From Candidatus Methylacidiphilum fumarolicum (lineage in GTDB: Bacteria > Verrucomicrobiota > Verrucomicrobiia > Methylacidiphilales > Methylacidiphilaceae), in NCBI RefSeq assembly GCF_949774925.1, contig NZ_OX458932.1, positions 2,170,001 through 2,234,000 on the forward strand: 64,000 nt of DNA, in the 5' to 3' direction. Below are positions 19,091-28,885 of this stretch, one piece after another (the stretch's first letter is position 1; the number at the start of each line of letters is the position of its first letter). The notes beneath the pieces are model-generated. The model did not search any database. It worked only from the letters and a program-made list of their open reading frames with translations, and was not told the origin of the DNA. The position numbers and the translations under genes were made by a program.

Positions 19091-19927
19091 ATGACTGCTC
19101 GTCCTAACAAAACCCTTTTCGTAAGTCTTTTTATATGCCTTTTACTTGTCCTTTTTTCTCTTTTTCTTTTGTATTTTATAGATAAGATCGAGAGAATGTT
19201 TCCCAAAAAATTTCCTAAACAACAAAAAATTACTGTTGTCGTACCTACTCCAACCTCTTGTGAAGGGTATATGAGATTTTTTGAAAGAATCGGAGATGGA
19301 GGACAATGGACCCCTGAGTCGGATTTTATTCCCATTCTTATTGGCAAAAATGGTTTGTCCTGGGGTAGAGGATTGCACGACGCACAGGTAGGAGAACAAA
19401 AAAAAGAGGGAGATGGGAAGACACCAGCTGGTATTTTTAATTTGGGATTAATCATGGGCGTTGCTGAAGAGCTACCTTTAGGGGCCAGCTGGCCTTTATA
19501 CCATAAAAAAAGCCCTCTAGATGCTTGGATCGAAGATCCCACCTTATCTCATTATAACCATCTTGTCACTATTTCTGAAGCTTCTTCTCCTCCAATATGG
19601 TTTGAAAAGCAACGCCTTCGCATCGAAGATCCACATTTGGAATGGATGGTCTTTATAGAACATAACTATCCAGATGCTATCCCAGGCTTTGGAAGTGCTG
19701 TTTTCCTCCACGAAAGATATGGAGAACATACCCCTACTTCTGGTTGTGTCGCAATGGAAAAGGAAAGATTAATCGAATTAATTCGATGGATATCCTATAA
19801 CGCCAAGCCTAAAATTGTAATCCTCTCTATTCCTGATTATACTAGGCTTCAAATCCCGTGGGACCTCCCCCCTTTGTATCAAGCCTATCCAGAGGCTTTC
19901 CTAATTGTGAATCAAAACAAACCTTGA
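19091..19927 (+). CDS. YkuD-type L,D-transpeptidase
   Basis: About 278 residues. A single hydrophobic anchor (about 8-30: FVSLFICLLLVLFSLFLLYF) puts the enzyme in the periplasm. The catalytic motif is HERYGEHTPTSGCVAM, with the nucleophile Cys in TSGC and the conserved His upstream, as in peptidoglycan L,D-transpeptidases. GDGKTPAGIFNLG matches the YkuD start of the YafK/ErfK type. It likely crosslinks peptidoglycan or attaches lipoproteins. I chose the ATG at 19091 over a TTG 21 nt upstream because the anchor follows directly. Confidence 0.87.
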   Translation: MTARPNKTLFVSLFICLLLVLFSLFLLYFIDKIERMFPKKFPKQQKITVVVPTPTSCEGYMRFFERIGDGGQWTPESDFIPILIGKNGLSWGRGLHDAQVGEQKKEGDGKTPAGIFNLGLIMGVAEELPLGASWPLYHKKSPLDAWIEDPTLSHYNHLVTISEASSPPIWFEKQRLRIEDPHLEWMVFIEHNYPDAIPGFGSAVFLHERYGEHTPTSGCVAMEKERLIELIRWISYNAKPKIVILSIPDYTRLQIPWDLPPLYQAYPEAFLIVNQNKP

Positions 19928-20124
19928 GCTGATTTACAAAAGTCTTTACAACTAATACTTTGAATATTTTCCCTACCTATTTCCAAAGAACCGCTCTTAT
20001 TTATTCTTACTGATTGGTAAGTGGTGATTAGAAAGTTGATACTCATGCCTTCCTGGATGAGAGAAACTCTAATTTTATTTTTATTATCTGTCATGATCCT
20101 GCCAGAATGCCACTGGAATATCAT
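19912..20124 (-). CDS. Small hypothetical protein downstream of the diflavin reductase
   Basis: About 70 residues, not recognised. Its ATG overlaps the stop of the diflavin reductase gene as TGATG, which would allow coupled translation. A second ATG ten codons later (before TDNKNKIRVSLIQEG) is also possible. The middle reads like a beta-rich fold (IRVSLIQEGMSINFLITTYQ). Its 3' end overlaps the end of the transpeptidase gene by 16 bp. It is a likely but unproven gene. Confidence 0.45.
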   Translation of the reverse strand: MIFQWHSGRIMTDNKNKIRVSLIQEGMSINFLITTYQSVRINKSGSLEIGRENIQSISCKDFCKSAQGLF

Positions 20125-21941
20125 CAATAGACGTCACGCAAGTATCGTTTGGTAGAGCGAAGATTTTGGACATATTCTTGAGCTTTTTCTTTGGAAAGCC
20201 CTCCCGCCGTCTCACAAATCCTATGAATAGCTGCATCAACATCTTTTGCCATCCTATGGGCATCACCGCATACATACACGTAGGCCCCCTCCTGCAACCA
20301 ACCCCAAAAGTCTTGCGCATTCTCTAACATCCGATGCTGAACATAAATTTTATAAGACTGATCGCGTGAAAAAGCAGTATCGAGCCGAGTCAATACACCC
20401 TTCTTTAAAAAATCTTCCAGTTCCTCCTGATAAAAGAAATCTGTGGAACGATGTTGTTCTCCAAAGAAAAGCCAATTTTTCCCTTTCGCCTCTATAGCCA
20501 TCCTCTCCTGAAGAAAAGCCCTAAAAGGAGCAATCCCTGTTCCTGGTCCTATCATAATCATAGGAGCGTCTGGATCAGAGGGAATACGAAAATTGGGATT
20601 AGAACGAATAAAGATAGGAATGGGGACCTTGGGGGAGGCTTCAGCCAGAAAATTAGAACAAATCCCCCTTCTCCACCGTCCATGCTGAATATACCTCACC
20701 ACTACCACCGTAAGGTGAACTTCCATTTCATACAGCTTTGGACTGCAGGCAATAGAATAATATCGGGGAGAAAGGGATCTTAGATTTTTAACAAGTTCAA
20801 GAGCTCCAATCCCCTTCTTTGGAAAGTCATCAAGGATAGAATTGATTTCGTAATGCCGATATAACGCTTCTCGCAATGGAACATTTTCTCCACTTGGCGT
20901 GGGAACAATCTCTTCTCCCGTATACCCTAAGGTTTCGATGATTTCCTGAACAAGCACTGGCCAATTCGTTGGGAAAACGCCCACGGCATCTCCTGGAAGA
21001 TAACTCAAATCAGAGCCTTCCAAAGACAACTCCAGATGCCGCGTCTCTTTCTCAGAACCCATCAATGTTAATCGCCTGTTTTCTAACACTCTCGAAGGAA
21101 AAGGATTTTGTTTATTAAAAGGGGGTTGTGGAACTAAAACTTTTTTGGAGGTCAAAGGAACACTCACTTTTTGACCTTCCCCCTTTATTTCCACGCTAAG
21201 AGCCTGCTCACTCTGATCTGAAATCTGTAAAGAACGTGGCAAAATTTCCAAAACACTATCTATCCATTTGGAAGCCGACTCTTCATAATCTACATCACAA
21301 TCAATCCTTGGGTAGATCCTTTTGGCTCCAAGCTCTTCCAATCTTTTATCCACATTTTTCCCAGCTTGACAAAAATCTGGATAAGCAGAATCTCCCAATG
21401 CCAAAAGAGCATATTGAAGATTTTCTAATCTAGGAGCCTCTGAAGAAGACAAATACTCCCAAAATTCTCTCGCGTTATCTGGAGGTTCCCCTTCCCCAAA
21501 AGTACTTATAAAGAAAATAGCATAGGATTCTTTAGTTAAATCAACGCTTTTGAAATCAGCTAGATCGATGACCGATACGGGAAACTTTACAGACTGCAAC
21601 TTCCGCCCCATTCGCTTTGCCAGCTCTTCGGCGTTGCCCGTTTGACTCCCAAAAAATATTTTGATGGTTAAATGATTAGCCCCAGAAGACACTCCTTCCT
21701 TTTGTCGCTCTGCTTGAGGAAAAGAGAGTAAATTAAAGATGAATTCTTCTGCCCATTGTCGCGCTATTGGGGAAATTGGTGCCCATTTGGGAATAGAAGG
21801 AAAGGGTCTTCCAGCCTCGGCATATTCCATTATGCCAGCTAAGAAACCGCTAATCCATGCTTTCTCTACCAAGGATAGTGGAGCAGTCTCAGGAAGCTTT
21901 TGTATGTTCTCTTTTGGTACCAATTCTAAGGAACCCTCCAT
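20124..21941 (-). CDS. Diflavin reductase (sulfite reductase flavoprotein alpha / CysJ-like)
   Basis: 605 residues in three parts. The N-terminal leader of about 85 residues ends in a flavodoxin FMN domain (about 88-235) with FFGSQTGNAEELAKRMG and FFISTFGEGEPPDNAREFW. The FAD domain follows with LPGDAVGVFPTN and SPRYYSIACSP. The NAD(P)H domain ends it, with MIGPGTGIAPFRAFLQER and VYVCGDAHRMAKDV. It passes electrons from NADPH to a partner, in CysJ's case the sulfite reductase hemoprotein. No cysI lies beside it, so the partner is not known. The NosR- or P450-type alternatives lack support. Confidence 0.9.
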   Translation of the reverse strand: MEGSLELVPKENIQKLPETAPLSLVEKAWISGFLAGIMEYAEAGRPFPSIPKWAPISPIARQWAEEFIFNLLSFPQAERQKEGVSSGANHLTIKIFFGSQTGNAEELAKRMGRKLQSVKFPVSVIDLADFKSVDLTKESYAIFFISTFGEGEPPDNAREFWEYLSSSEAPRLENLQYALLALGDSAYPDFCQAGKNVDKRLEELGAKRIYPRIDCDVDYEESASKWIDSVLEILPRSLQISDQSEQALSVEIKGEGQKVSVPLTSKKVLVPQPPFNKQNPFPSRVLENRRLTLMGSEKETRHLELSLEGSDLSYLPGDAVGVFPTNWPVLVQEIIETLGYTGEEIVPTPSGENVPLREALYRHYEINSILDDFPKKGIGALELVKNLRSLSPRYYSIACSPKLYEMEVHLTVVVVRYIQHGRWRRGICSNFLAEASPKVPIPIFIRSNPNFRIPSDPDAPMIMIGPGTGIAPFRAFLQERMAIEAKGKNWLFFGEQHRSTDFFYQEELEDFLKKGVLTRLDTAFSRDQSYKIYVQHRMLENAQDFWGWLQEGAYVYVCGDAHRMAKDVDAAIHRICETAGGLSKEKAQEYVQNLRSTKRYLRDVY

Positions 21942-22087
21942 TTATGTTTTGAAACTACTTATTACAAAAAACCGAAACCAAAAAGTTTCTATATTCCAAG
22001 TATAATTCAAGAAAAAAAACCATTTTTTTAAATTTCTTTTTAAAATATTTTGGTTTGGAAGCCTGCGAGGGATAGAGACAATTGGCT

Positions 22088-23215
22088 TCAAAGAGTTTTA
22101 AACAGAGCCAAAAGCATAGCAACAGAACCAATATTAACCATAGAAAGAGGAAGAAAAATCTTCCACCCCAGGTTCATGAGTTGATCATACCGGAAGCGAG
22201 GAAGAGTCCATCGAATCCAAATAAATAGGAACAAAAATACAAGAATTTTTAATAAAAACACCAACGCCTGAATTAACAGCGCACCAATACTCATTCCCTT
22301 TGTCAATAACCCAAAAGGCAGACTCCAGCCACCAAAAAATAGTGTAATAATCAAAGCACTTGCCGCCACCATTGCAGCATATTCCCCCAAAAAGAACATA
22401 CCGAATTTCATCCCTCCATATTCTGTATTATATCCAGCCACTAGCTCCTGTTCACTTTCAGGTAAATCAAATGGCGCTCGATTCGTCTCAGCAAACAAAG
22501 CTACCAAAAAGATCAGAAAAGAGATAAAAAGAAAGGGCCACATTGCAAAGAGTTTCCAATCCAAATGTTGCGCAAAAAAAGGAATCATCAACCAACCGTG
22601 TTCTATCTGAAATTTAACGATATCCGAAAAATTCAAACTTCCTGTCAGAAGAAATACAGGTATGACGGAAAACCCTAGTGCTACTTCATAGGAAATCATC
22701 TGGGCAGTAGATCGTATGCCTCCAAGGAAAGCATATTTTGAATTGGAAGCCCATCCAGCAAGGACAATCCCATAAACACTCAAAGAACTAATAGCAAATG
22801 CCCATAAGACGCCAGCTCCTGCATTGATAATGACTCCAGGCTGAGGTACAACGATCTTCAAAGAAGAGATCGTCACCGGATCTACCGATGCAAAGGGGAT
22901 AAGACCAATGATTAATAAAGGAGGGACAATGACAAAAAAAGGAGCGAGGGTGTAATAAAACCTTTTTACAACTCCAGGAACAAATTGTTCCTTAAGCATA
23001 AGTTTAAAGGCATCGGCAATTGGTTGGCCTAATCCCCAAAATCGTCCTTTGAGAAAAGGAAGTCCTACGCGGTTTGGTCCCACTCTATCTTGAATGGCAG
23101 CGCATATTTTCCTTTCGGCTAAAACAGTATAAGCAACAATGCCTAAAAGAACCCCAACAACGACGGCAATCTTAATCAATGTGCTAATAATAAAAACAGT
23201 CAAAGAACCATCCAT
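22088..23215 (-). CDS. nuoH: NADH-quinone oxidoreductase subunit H
   Basis: 375 residues, a polytopic membrane subunit at the junction of the two arms of complex I, part of the quinone chamber. LAERKICAAIQDRVGPNRVG is the family signature near residue 33. FAETNRAPFDLPESEQELV near residue 225 is the second one, with conserved acidic residues. About eight hydrophobic helices can be counted. It is the last gene of the nuo block in this window: nuoI, which usually follows, is absent. It sits 16 bp behind nuoG. Confidence 0.95.
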   Translation of the reverse strand: MDGSLTVFIISTLIKIAVVVGVLLGIVAYTVLAERKICAAIQDRVGPNRVGLPFLKGRFWGLGQPIADAFKLMLKEQFVPGVVKRFYYTLAPFFVIVPPLLIIGLIPFASVDPVTISSLKIVVPQPGVIINAGAGVLWAFAISSLSVYGIVLAGWASNSKYAFLGGIRSTAQMISYEVALGFSVIPVFLLTGSLNFSDIVKFQIEHGWLMIPFFAQHLDWKLFAMWPFLFISFLIFLVALFAETNRAPFDLPESEQELVAGYNTEYGGMKFGMFFLGEYAAMVAASALIITLFFGGWSLPFGLLTKGMSIGALLIQALVFLLKILVFLFLFIWIRWTLPRFRYDQLMNLGWKIFLPLSMVNIGSVAMLLALFKTL

Positions 23216-23231
23216 TACTAAACTCTCTTTC

Positions 23232-24938
23232 TTATAGAATTGATCGGTTTTTTAACTTTTGACTCAGATCTATCCCTAAATCTCCTACTGTATTCCAAGA
23301 AATGCTTTCAAATAAGTCGATTTCTTTGGACATGACATCAAAAACATCACTAATTTTTTCAAAGACCCTCCCCTTCATTCCAACCAAAAGGAGCAGATCT
23401 CGTAAAATTCTCCAATCCTCTCTAGCTCTTCCTGGGCAAAGAATAGCTTTATGCAGTTTCTGTAGTCTACCGGCAATATTGATCATCGTTCCGCTTTTTT
23501 CAGCAAAACTTGCTCCTGCCAATAGAACATTTGCCTTATGCACTGCAGGCCCCGGAATCAGCCCTTGCCAAACATAAAAAGAAAGGGAAGAAAGAATATC
23601 CTCCTGAATGCCAACTTCTTCCGGATTTTCATGAATAGCAAAAAGACATTTGATTTCTTTAGCTCGAATCTTATTTTTTAATTCTTCAATCCTCGTCCCT
23701 TCCTTTCCAATGCCAATACCTATAGCTCCTTTAGTATTAGGATTGAGATCAGCACTTCTAAGGAGTCCATCCGCAACGCCTTTTCTTTGAACAAATTCTG
23801 AAAATATTTCTGTCCCCTTTCCTAATGTCTCCATGAGCTTCTTTACAAGGTAAAGTTCTTCACAAGTAAGCCTTGCAGAGACCAGAAAAGCGATTTCTGA
23901 GGGAGAAAATTCCATAAGCTTTTGAGCAACAGTGCGTAAGGCCTCTGGCCATTCAAGAGGAAACAACGATCCATTCAGATGAGAAGCAGGCTCAGTCACT
24001 CTTTTTTTGCTATGAATATAATGGAAGCCAAGTCTTCCTTGGTCACACATCCAATGAGAGTTTACTTCCTCATTTACCCGTGGTGTCAGCCGGTAGACAA
24101 TGTTTTCTCTACTGCTTATGATAATATTGCATCCCGTAGCGCAATCCGTACAGATACTTTTAGCTTCCCTCAGAAACCAAACTCTCATTTTGAAACGAAA
24201 ATCCTTACTCGTCAAAGCACCTACAGGACATATATCCACCGTATTCAGTGAATAATTACTATCAAAGACCTTCCCTGGATAAACTGTTAATGTAGAATAG
24301 CTGCCACGATTCACAAATCCTATCACATCTTGCTTGGCAATCTCTCTTGCAAAACGAATACATCTAGAACACAAAATGCATCTTTCATCATCAAGAATAA
24401 TCCTTGGCCCAAAGTCAACCCGCTTGGGTTTCTTTACTTTTTCTTCTACAAACCGACTCCTTCCCTTCCCAAAATCATATGCATATTCCTGCAACCGACA
24501 TTCTCCTGCCTGATCGCATATGGGACAGTCTAAGGGATGATTGATAAGAAGAAATTCCATCACTCCCTCTTGGCAATCTTTAACGAGTTTCGAGTTGGTC
24601 CTAATAGCCATTCCTTCCGTGGCTTGAGTGGCACAGGCAATCTGCGGCCTAGGCAACCAATTAATCACAGGCATTCCTTCAGCATCAACAACAGGCTTCC
24701 GATTTGCATCTAGCTTCGGCATGCCCATTTCGAAAAGGCACATTCGACAGTTGCCCGCAATGGAAAGTTTAGGATGATAGCAATAGTGAGGAATAAACTT
24801 GCCAAATCGTTTAGCCACTTCAATAACATTTAACCCTTTGGGGACTTTAACCCATTGTCCATCGAGCTGAACATTTACAAGAGGAGTCTCTAAGGGGGGC
24901 AAGTCATGATTAAAAGGATTTTTGATTAAAGCACTCAT
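23232..24938 (-). CDS. nuoG: NADH-quinone oxidoreductase subunit G
   Basis: 568 residues. This peripheral subunit holds several iron-sulfur clusters. A 2Fe-2S ferredoxin part has CYHPKLSIAGNCRMCLFEM. The His/Cys cluster stretch is CPICDQAGECRLQEYAY and the 4Fe-4S stretch is CILCSRCIRFAREIA. A further cluster motif is CTDCATGCNI at the start of a molybdopterin-like domain. That domain is short: E. coli NuoG has about 900 residues, but compact versions of about 550-600 occur in some phyla. The C-terminal part lacks any visible cofactor site. It lies between nuoF and nuoH with 33-bp and 16-bp gaps. Confidence 0.93.
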   Translation of the reverse strand: MSALIKNPFNHDLPPLETPLVNVQLDGQWVKVPKGLNVIEVAKRFGKFIPHYCYHPKLSIAGNCRMCLFEMGMPKLDANRKPVVDAEGMPVINWLPRPQIACATQATEGMAIRTNSKLVKDCQEGVMEFLLINHPLDCPICDQAGECRLQEYAYDFGKGRSRFVEEKVKKPKRVDFGPRIILDDERCILCSRCIRFAREIAKQDVIGFVNRGSYSTLTVYPGKVFDSNYSLNTVDICPVGALTSKDFRFKMRVWFLREAKSICTDCATGCNIIISSRENIVYRLTPRVNEEVNSHWMCDQGRLGFHYIHSKKRVTEPASHLNGSLFPLEWPEALRTVAQKLMEFSPSEIAFLVSARLTCEELYLVKKLMETLGKGTEIFSEFVQRKGVADGLLRSADLNPNTKGAIGIGIGKEGTRIEELKNKIRAKEIKCLFAIHENPEEVGIQEDILSSLSFYVWQGLIPGPAVHKANVLLAGASFAEKSGTMINIAGRLQKLHKAILCPGRAREDWRILRDLLLLVGMKGRVFEKISDVFDVMSKEIDLFESISWNTVGDLGIDLSQKLKNRSIL

Positions 24939-24971
24939 ATCCGATACACCGTTGGCTTTGTTATAATCAAT

Positions 24972-26342
24972 TTAAGCAGTCCTATTTGTCAGGGGTTCAA
25001 GAATTTCCAAAGAAGACTCTTTTCTTTGCTTCGCATCAAACTCTTCTCCAAACATCTCTACAAAACTTTGCACAGGCCAAGCACAAGCCTCTCCAAAGGC
25101 ACAAATGGTTCTACCAGCAATATGATTAGCTACTTCAAGAAGTAATTTACTATCTTCAGGCCTTCCCCCACCAGTACAGATTCTATCAAGCATCTTCTTC
25201 ATCCAAAGTGAGCCTTCCCTACATGGCGTACATTGGCCACAGGATTCATGGGCGTAAAACTCAGCAATGTTCCGCAAGCATTCAACCATATCCCGTGTAT
25301 GATCCATTACTATTATTCCCCCTGATCCTGACATAGAGCCAGTAGCAGCAACTGTATCGAAATCTAATGGGATATCCTCTAGCCCCATCTCAACCACCTC
25401 TGTCGATCCATCCTCTTTTTTTCTAGGAATCTTGTATTTTATATCCGCTCGTAAAACTTTTGCAGACGACCCACCAGGAATTACTGCTTTGAGCTTGTTG
25501 CCATTTCTAATGCCGCCACAGATCTCATAGAGAAGTTCTCCAAAAGTGATGGCACCACAAGGATATTCATAGTAACCAGGCTTATTAACGTCTCCACTTA
25601 CACACCATATTCGAGTGCCAGTATTATTTGGGGTGCCTATTCGAGCATATTCAGCCCCTCCCATCTCCACAATATGCTTTACATGACAGAGTGTCTCCAC
25701 ATTATTGACGATGGTTGGGCACATATACAAGCCTAGTACCGCTGGAAAATAAGGGGGTTTGATTCTTGGATACGCCCTTTTTCCCTCTAAGGATTCTATC
25801 AAACCGGTTTCTTCACCACAGATATAGGCTCCAGCTCCACGAAAAACATAAATTTCTAGATCATACCCACTGCCTAGAATGTTCTTCCCTAAAAAGTTTC
25901 TCTCTCTTGCTTCTGCCAAGGCCTTTTCAAGAATTTCAGCACCTTTTGCAAATTCTCCCCTAATATAGATATAAGCTAAATGGGCTCGATTGGCATAGGC
26001 ACTGATGACCATGCCCTCGATCAGCTGATGCGGATCTTTATAAATAATCTGTTTATCCTTAAATGTTCCTGGTTCAGATTCATCCGCATTGCAAAGTAAA
26101 TAGACTGGTTTTGTGTTTTTTTCATGATTAATGAAGCCCCACTTTACTCCCGTCGGGAAACCTGCCCCACCTCTGCCTCGTAAGCCTGATATCTTGACTT
26201 CTTGAATGATCTGGTCAGGTGCCATGGCAAGAGCCTTTTTCAAAACTTGATATCCCCCATGCCTCAGATAGCAATCTATATCGACAGTATAACCAGGCTC
26301 ATCGGCATGCTTAAGTATCAGTCTATATTCAGCTTTAGGCAT
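24972..26342 (-). CDS. nuoF: NADH-quinone oxidoreductase subunit F
   Basis: 456 residues. It binds NADH and FMN and starts electron entry into complex I. GLRGRGGAGFPTGVKWGF is the NADH/FMN glycine loop near residue 53. GAGAYICGEETGLIESLEG follows near residue 170. ESCGQCTPCREG near residue 345, with a later cysteine, carries the N3 4Fe-4S cluster. The start lies 4 bp behind the nuoE stop, so the two are coupled. Confidence 0.96.
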   Translation of the reverse strand: MPKAEYRLILKHADEPGYTVDIDCYLRHGGYQVLKKALAMAPDQIIQEVKISGLRGRGGAGFPTGVKWGFINHEKNTKPVYLLCNADESEPGTFKDKQIIYKDPHQLIEGMVISAYANRAHLAYIYIRGEFAKGAEILEKALAEARERNFLGKNILGSGYDLEIYVFRGAGAYICGEETGLIESLEGKRAYPRIKPPYFPAVLGLYMCPTIVNNVETLCHVKHIVEMGGAEYARIGTPNNTGTRIWCVSGDVNKPGYYEYPCGAITFGELLYEICGGIRNGNKLKAVIPGGSSAKVLRADIKYKIPRKKEDGSTEVVEMGLEDIPLDFDTVAATGSMSGSGGIIVMDHTRDMVECLRNIAEFYAHESCGQCTPCREGSLWMKKMLDRICTGGGRPEDSKLLLEVANHIAGRTICAFGEACAWPVQSFVEMFGEEFDAKQRKESSLEILEPLTNRTA

Positions 26343-26346
26343 GCGT

Positions 26347-26880
26347 TTATAACTCCTCTTTTCTCTTTTCCCTCATTAAATGATCGAGTATCGCATTAAT
26401 TTTAGTTTGACTCACATCCATCCATTCTTCTTCGTTAAGCATCATCACCGGGGCGTTTCCACAGGCTGCTAAGCATTCAACAAATTCTACAGAAAACTTT
26501 CCATCCTCACTTACATAAACATGATGCCCAACTTCATTAACGGTTTTGCAACTTTTTTTGATATATTCAAAAATTTCGTAGCTTCCAGCCAAAGCACAGG
26601 AAAGTGTCCTGCAAACTTTAAATTGATAATGCCCAAGGGGCCTTTGACGAATCATTGGATAAAAAGTCGCAATTTCCTCTACCGCTATTGGTTCTAAACC
26701 CAACTTCTCCGCAATCCACTGGACCCCTTGCGGCGAAACAAATCCAAAATGCTTTTGCCATAAGTGTAGCAAAGGCAAGGAAGCGCTTCTTTTAGAAACC
26801 GGATATTGACTAATGATCCTTTCAGCTTCTTCAAGAAAACTTTCTTCTAACTGAGGAACATCTTTTTCTGTCGCGTTCAT
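26347..26880 (-). CDS. nuoE: NADH-quinone oxidoreductase subunit E
   Basis: 177 residues, a thioredoxin-like 2Fe-2S subunit (cluster N1a) of complex I. The cluster cysteines are CRTLSC near residue 90 and CLAACG near residue 130, with the spacing typical of NuoE. The N-terminal helical part has PLLHLWQKHFGFVS. It is followed directly by nuoF, and 73 bp separates it from nuoD. Confidence 0.94.
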   Translation of the reverse strand: MNATEKDVPQLEESFLEEAERIISQYPVSKRSASLPLLHLWQKHFGFVSPQGVQWIAEKLGLEPIAVEEIATFYPMIRQRPLGHYQFKVCRTLSCALAGSYEIFEYIKKSCKTVNEVGHHVYVSEDGKFSVEFVECLAACGNAPVMMLNEEEWMDVSQTKINAILDHLMREKRKEEL

Positions 26881-26953
26881 TTTTCAATGCCTTACTAATA
26901 CAACTAATACTAAACATGCTTCTTTTTTTCTGAAAAATCGGGCAGACTCCCCT

Positions 26954-28210
26954 TCACCTATCACACTCTCCCATGACAAAATCCAAACTCCCCAAAATAG
27001 CTACCACATCGCTTAAAAGATGCCCTGGAAGAATTTTAGGCAATATACTTAAATTAACAAAGGATGGAGACCGAATTTTTAACCGGTAAGGCACCCCTCC
27101 GCCTTTACTTACAATATAAAAGCCTAGCTCTCCCTTTGGATTTTCTCCTCCAAAATATACTTCCCCAACAGGTGCATTCACTCCCTGAGTCGCAATAATA
27201 AAATGCTGAATCAGCTCTTCCATTTTCGTCAAAACATCAGCTTTTTTAGGCAGATACCCCCTGGGCTCATCCACAGCAATTGGCCCCATGGGGATATCCG
27301 ATAAGGCTTGTTCTAGAATCCTGCAACTTTGCCTCATTTCTTCAATTCTCACCATATATCTATCAAAACAATCTCCCACACTCCCCAAAGGCACCTCAAA
27401 ATCATATTTTTCATATCCAAGATAGGGATTCTTTTTCCTTAGATCATGATTGACCCCACTGCCTCTTAGATTCGGACCAGTCAAGCCATAATCAATAGCG
27501 TCTTCTTTGGAAATGACCCCAATGTTTTGAGTCCGATCAACAAAAATTTTGTTCTTAGTTAAAAGGCCTTCTATCTCGTCCACTTTAGGTAAGAACTGTT
27601 TAACGAACTCTTTTACTTTTTCAGGCCATCCTGGAGGCAAATCCCTGCTTAACCCACCAATTCTTGTATAGGTTGTTGTAAATCTAGCTCCCGTAAGCTC
27701 TTCAATCAAAGTATAGATCTTTTCTCGTTCTGTAAAAGTATAGAGAAAGACAGAAACAGCTCCACAATCCATCGCATAAGCCCCAAGCCCCATCAAATGA
27801 GAAGAAATTCTAGCAATTTCAGCACATATCACACGAATAACCTGTGCTCTAGGAGGAATTTCCCAACCTAAAAGCTTTTCCACCGCGCAAGCATAGACCA
27901 CATTATTGGCTAAAGGAGCAAGATAGTCGAGCCTATCGGTATAAGGCACAAATTGGGTATAGTGCATATTTTCGGCTATCTTTTCATCCCCTCGATGCAA
28001 ATAGCCAACTTCAGGAATAGCTTTGGTGATAACCTCGCCATCTAATTCAAGAATAAGTTGGAAAACACCATGCGTACTTGGATGAGAAGGACCCATGTTT
28101 AACACGAGTCTTTCTCCTTCAGGCGCACCGGAAATTTCTTCTGCACTTCTGAGAAGCTCTCCTACATCGGGAACTTCCATGCGGACTTCTCTTGTTAGAT
28201 GTTCAGCCAT
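26954..28210 (-). CDS. nuoD: NADH-quinone oxidoreductase subunit D
   Basis: 418 residues, the 49-kDa-type subunit that helps form the quinone site. NMGPSHPSTHGVFQLILEL near residue 38 is the family signature with the conserved His of the quinone headgroup. GYLHRGDEKIAE follows. The C-terminal DVVAILGSLDFVMGECDR is the standard end. The N-terminal extension of about 30 residues is longer than in E. coli-type split forms but not unusual. It lies 15 bp behind nuoC. Confidence 0.95.
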   Translation of the reverse strand: MAEHLTREVRMEVPDVGELLRSAEEISGAPEGERLVLNMGPSHPSTHGVFQLILELDGEVITKAIPEVGYLHRGDEKIAENMHYTQFVPYTDRLDYLAPLANNVVYACAVEKLLGWEIPPRAQVIRVICAEIARISSHLMGLGAYAMDCGAVSVFLYTFTEREKIYTLIEELTGARFTTTYTRIGGLSRDLPPGWPEKVKEFVKQFLPKVDEIEGLLTKNKIFVDRTQNIGVISKEDAIDYGLTGPNLRGSGVNHDLRKKNPYLGYEKYDFEVPLGSVGDCFDRYMVRIEEMRQSCRILEQALSDIPMGPIAVDEPRGYLPKKADVLTKMEELIQHFIIATQGVNAPVGEVYFGGENPKGELGFYIVSKGGGVPYRLKIRSPSFVNLSILPKILPGHLLSDVVAILGSLDFVMGECDR

Positions 28211-28225
28211 ATGGTTCTTTTATAA

Positions 28226-28864
28226 TTATTCTTTTTGAAGCAGGGGCAGCTTTTCTGATTCTTTAATTTCTTCTAGTTCCTCAAGATTCTCTTCATCCCA
28301 CTTAGCCCTTGGTTCTCTTTGATCCGACAATGGTGCAGGAGAAGACACAAAAGGACCTCCATCCAGAGGGGCTGGTCGAGCAAAGGCTATGGGACTTTGA
28401 TCCGTTGGTTTTCCTTCGACAGGAAAATCCTTCCTAAGTGGGAAATAAGGATAACCTTCCCACATCAAAATCCGACGTAAATCAGGATGGCCTTCAAAAA
28501 TAATGCCAAACATGTCGTAGGCTTCTCTTTCATGCCAGTTAGCAGTCGGATAAACAAAAGCAAGGGTGGGAACGATCGGATTGGATTCACTCACTCTTCC
28601 TTTAATCCTCAAAGAAACCCCTTTTTCTAAATTGTAAAAATGATATACAACCTCAAATCTAGGCTCCTCTCCCAAATGATCTACCCCTGAAATATCTAGA
28701 AGCAAAGAAAATCCTTTTTCTTCCTTTAAAAACCTCGCAACCTCCTGGATCATAGCTAAATCCATTATTAAGGTCCATTCACCACGAAACTCTTTGACTT
28801 CCAATAGTTTCGCAGGGAAGAGGTTCTGAATTTCTTTGGCTAATGGAAAAGACAATACAGACAT
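28226..28864 (-). CDS. nuoC: NADH-quinone oxidoreductase subunit C
   Basis: 212 residues, the 30-kDa-type subunit of the peripheral arm. The signature is WHEREAYDMFGIIFEGHPDL near residue 105 with RRILMWEGYPYFPLRKDFP after it. The acidic C-terminal tail (EENLEELEEIKESEK) is a low-complexity extension of about 45 residues that NuoC does not need. It is separate from NuoD, unlike the fused NuoCD of enterobacteria. Confidence 0.94.
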   Translation of the reverse strand: MSVLSFPLAKEIQNLFPAKLLEVKEFRGEWTLIMDLAMIQEVARFLKEEKGFSLLLDISGVDHLGEEPRFEVVYHFYNLEKGVSLRIKGRVSESNPIVPTLAFVYPTANWHEREAYDMFGIIFEGHPDLRRILMWEGYPYFPLRKDFPVEGKPTDQSPIAFARPAPLDGGPFVSSPAPLSDQREPRAKWDEENLEELEEIKESEKLPLLQKE

Positions 28865-28885
28865 AAACTTTGCTTGCTTTCTCTT

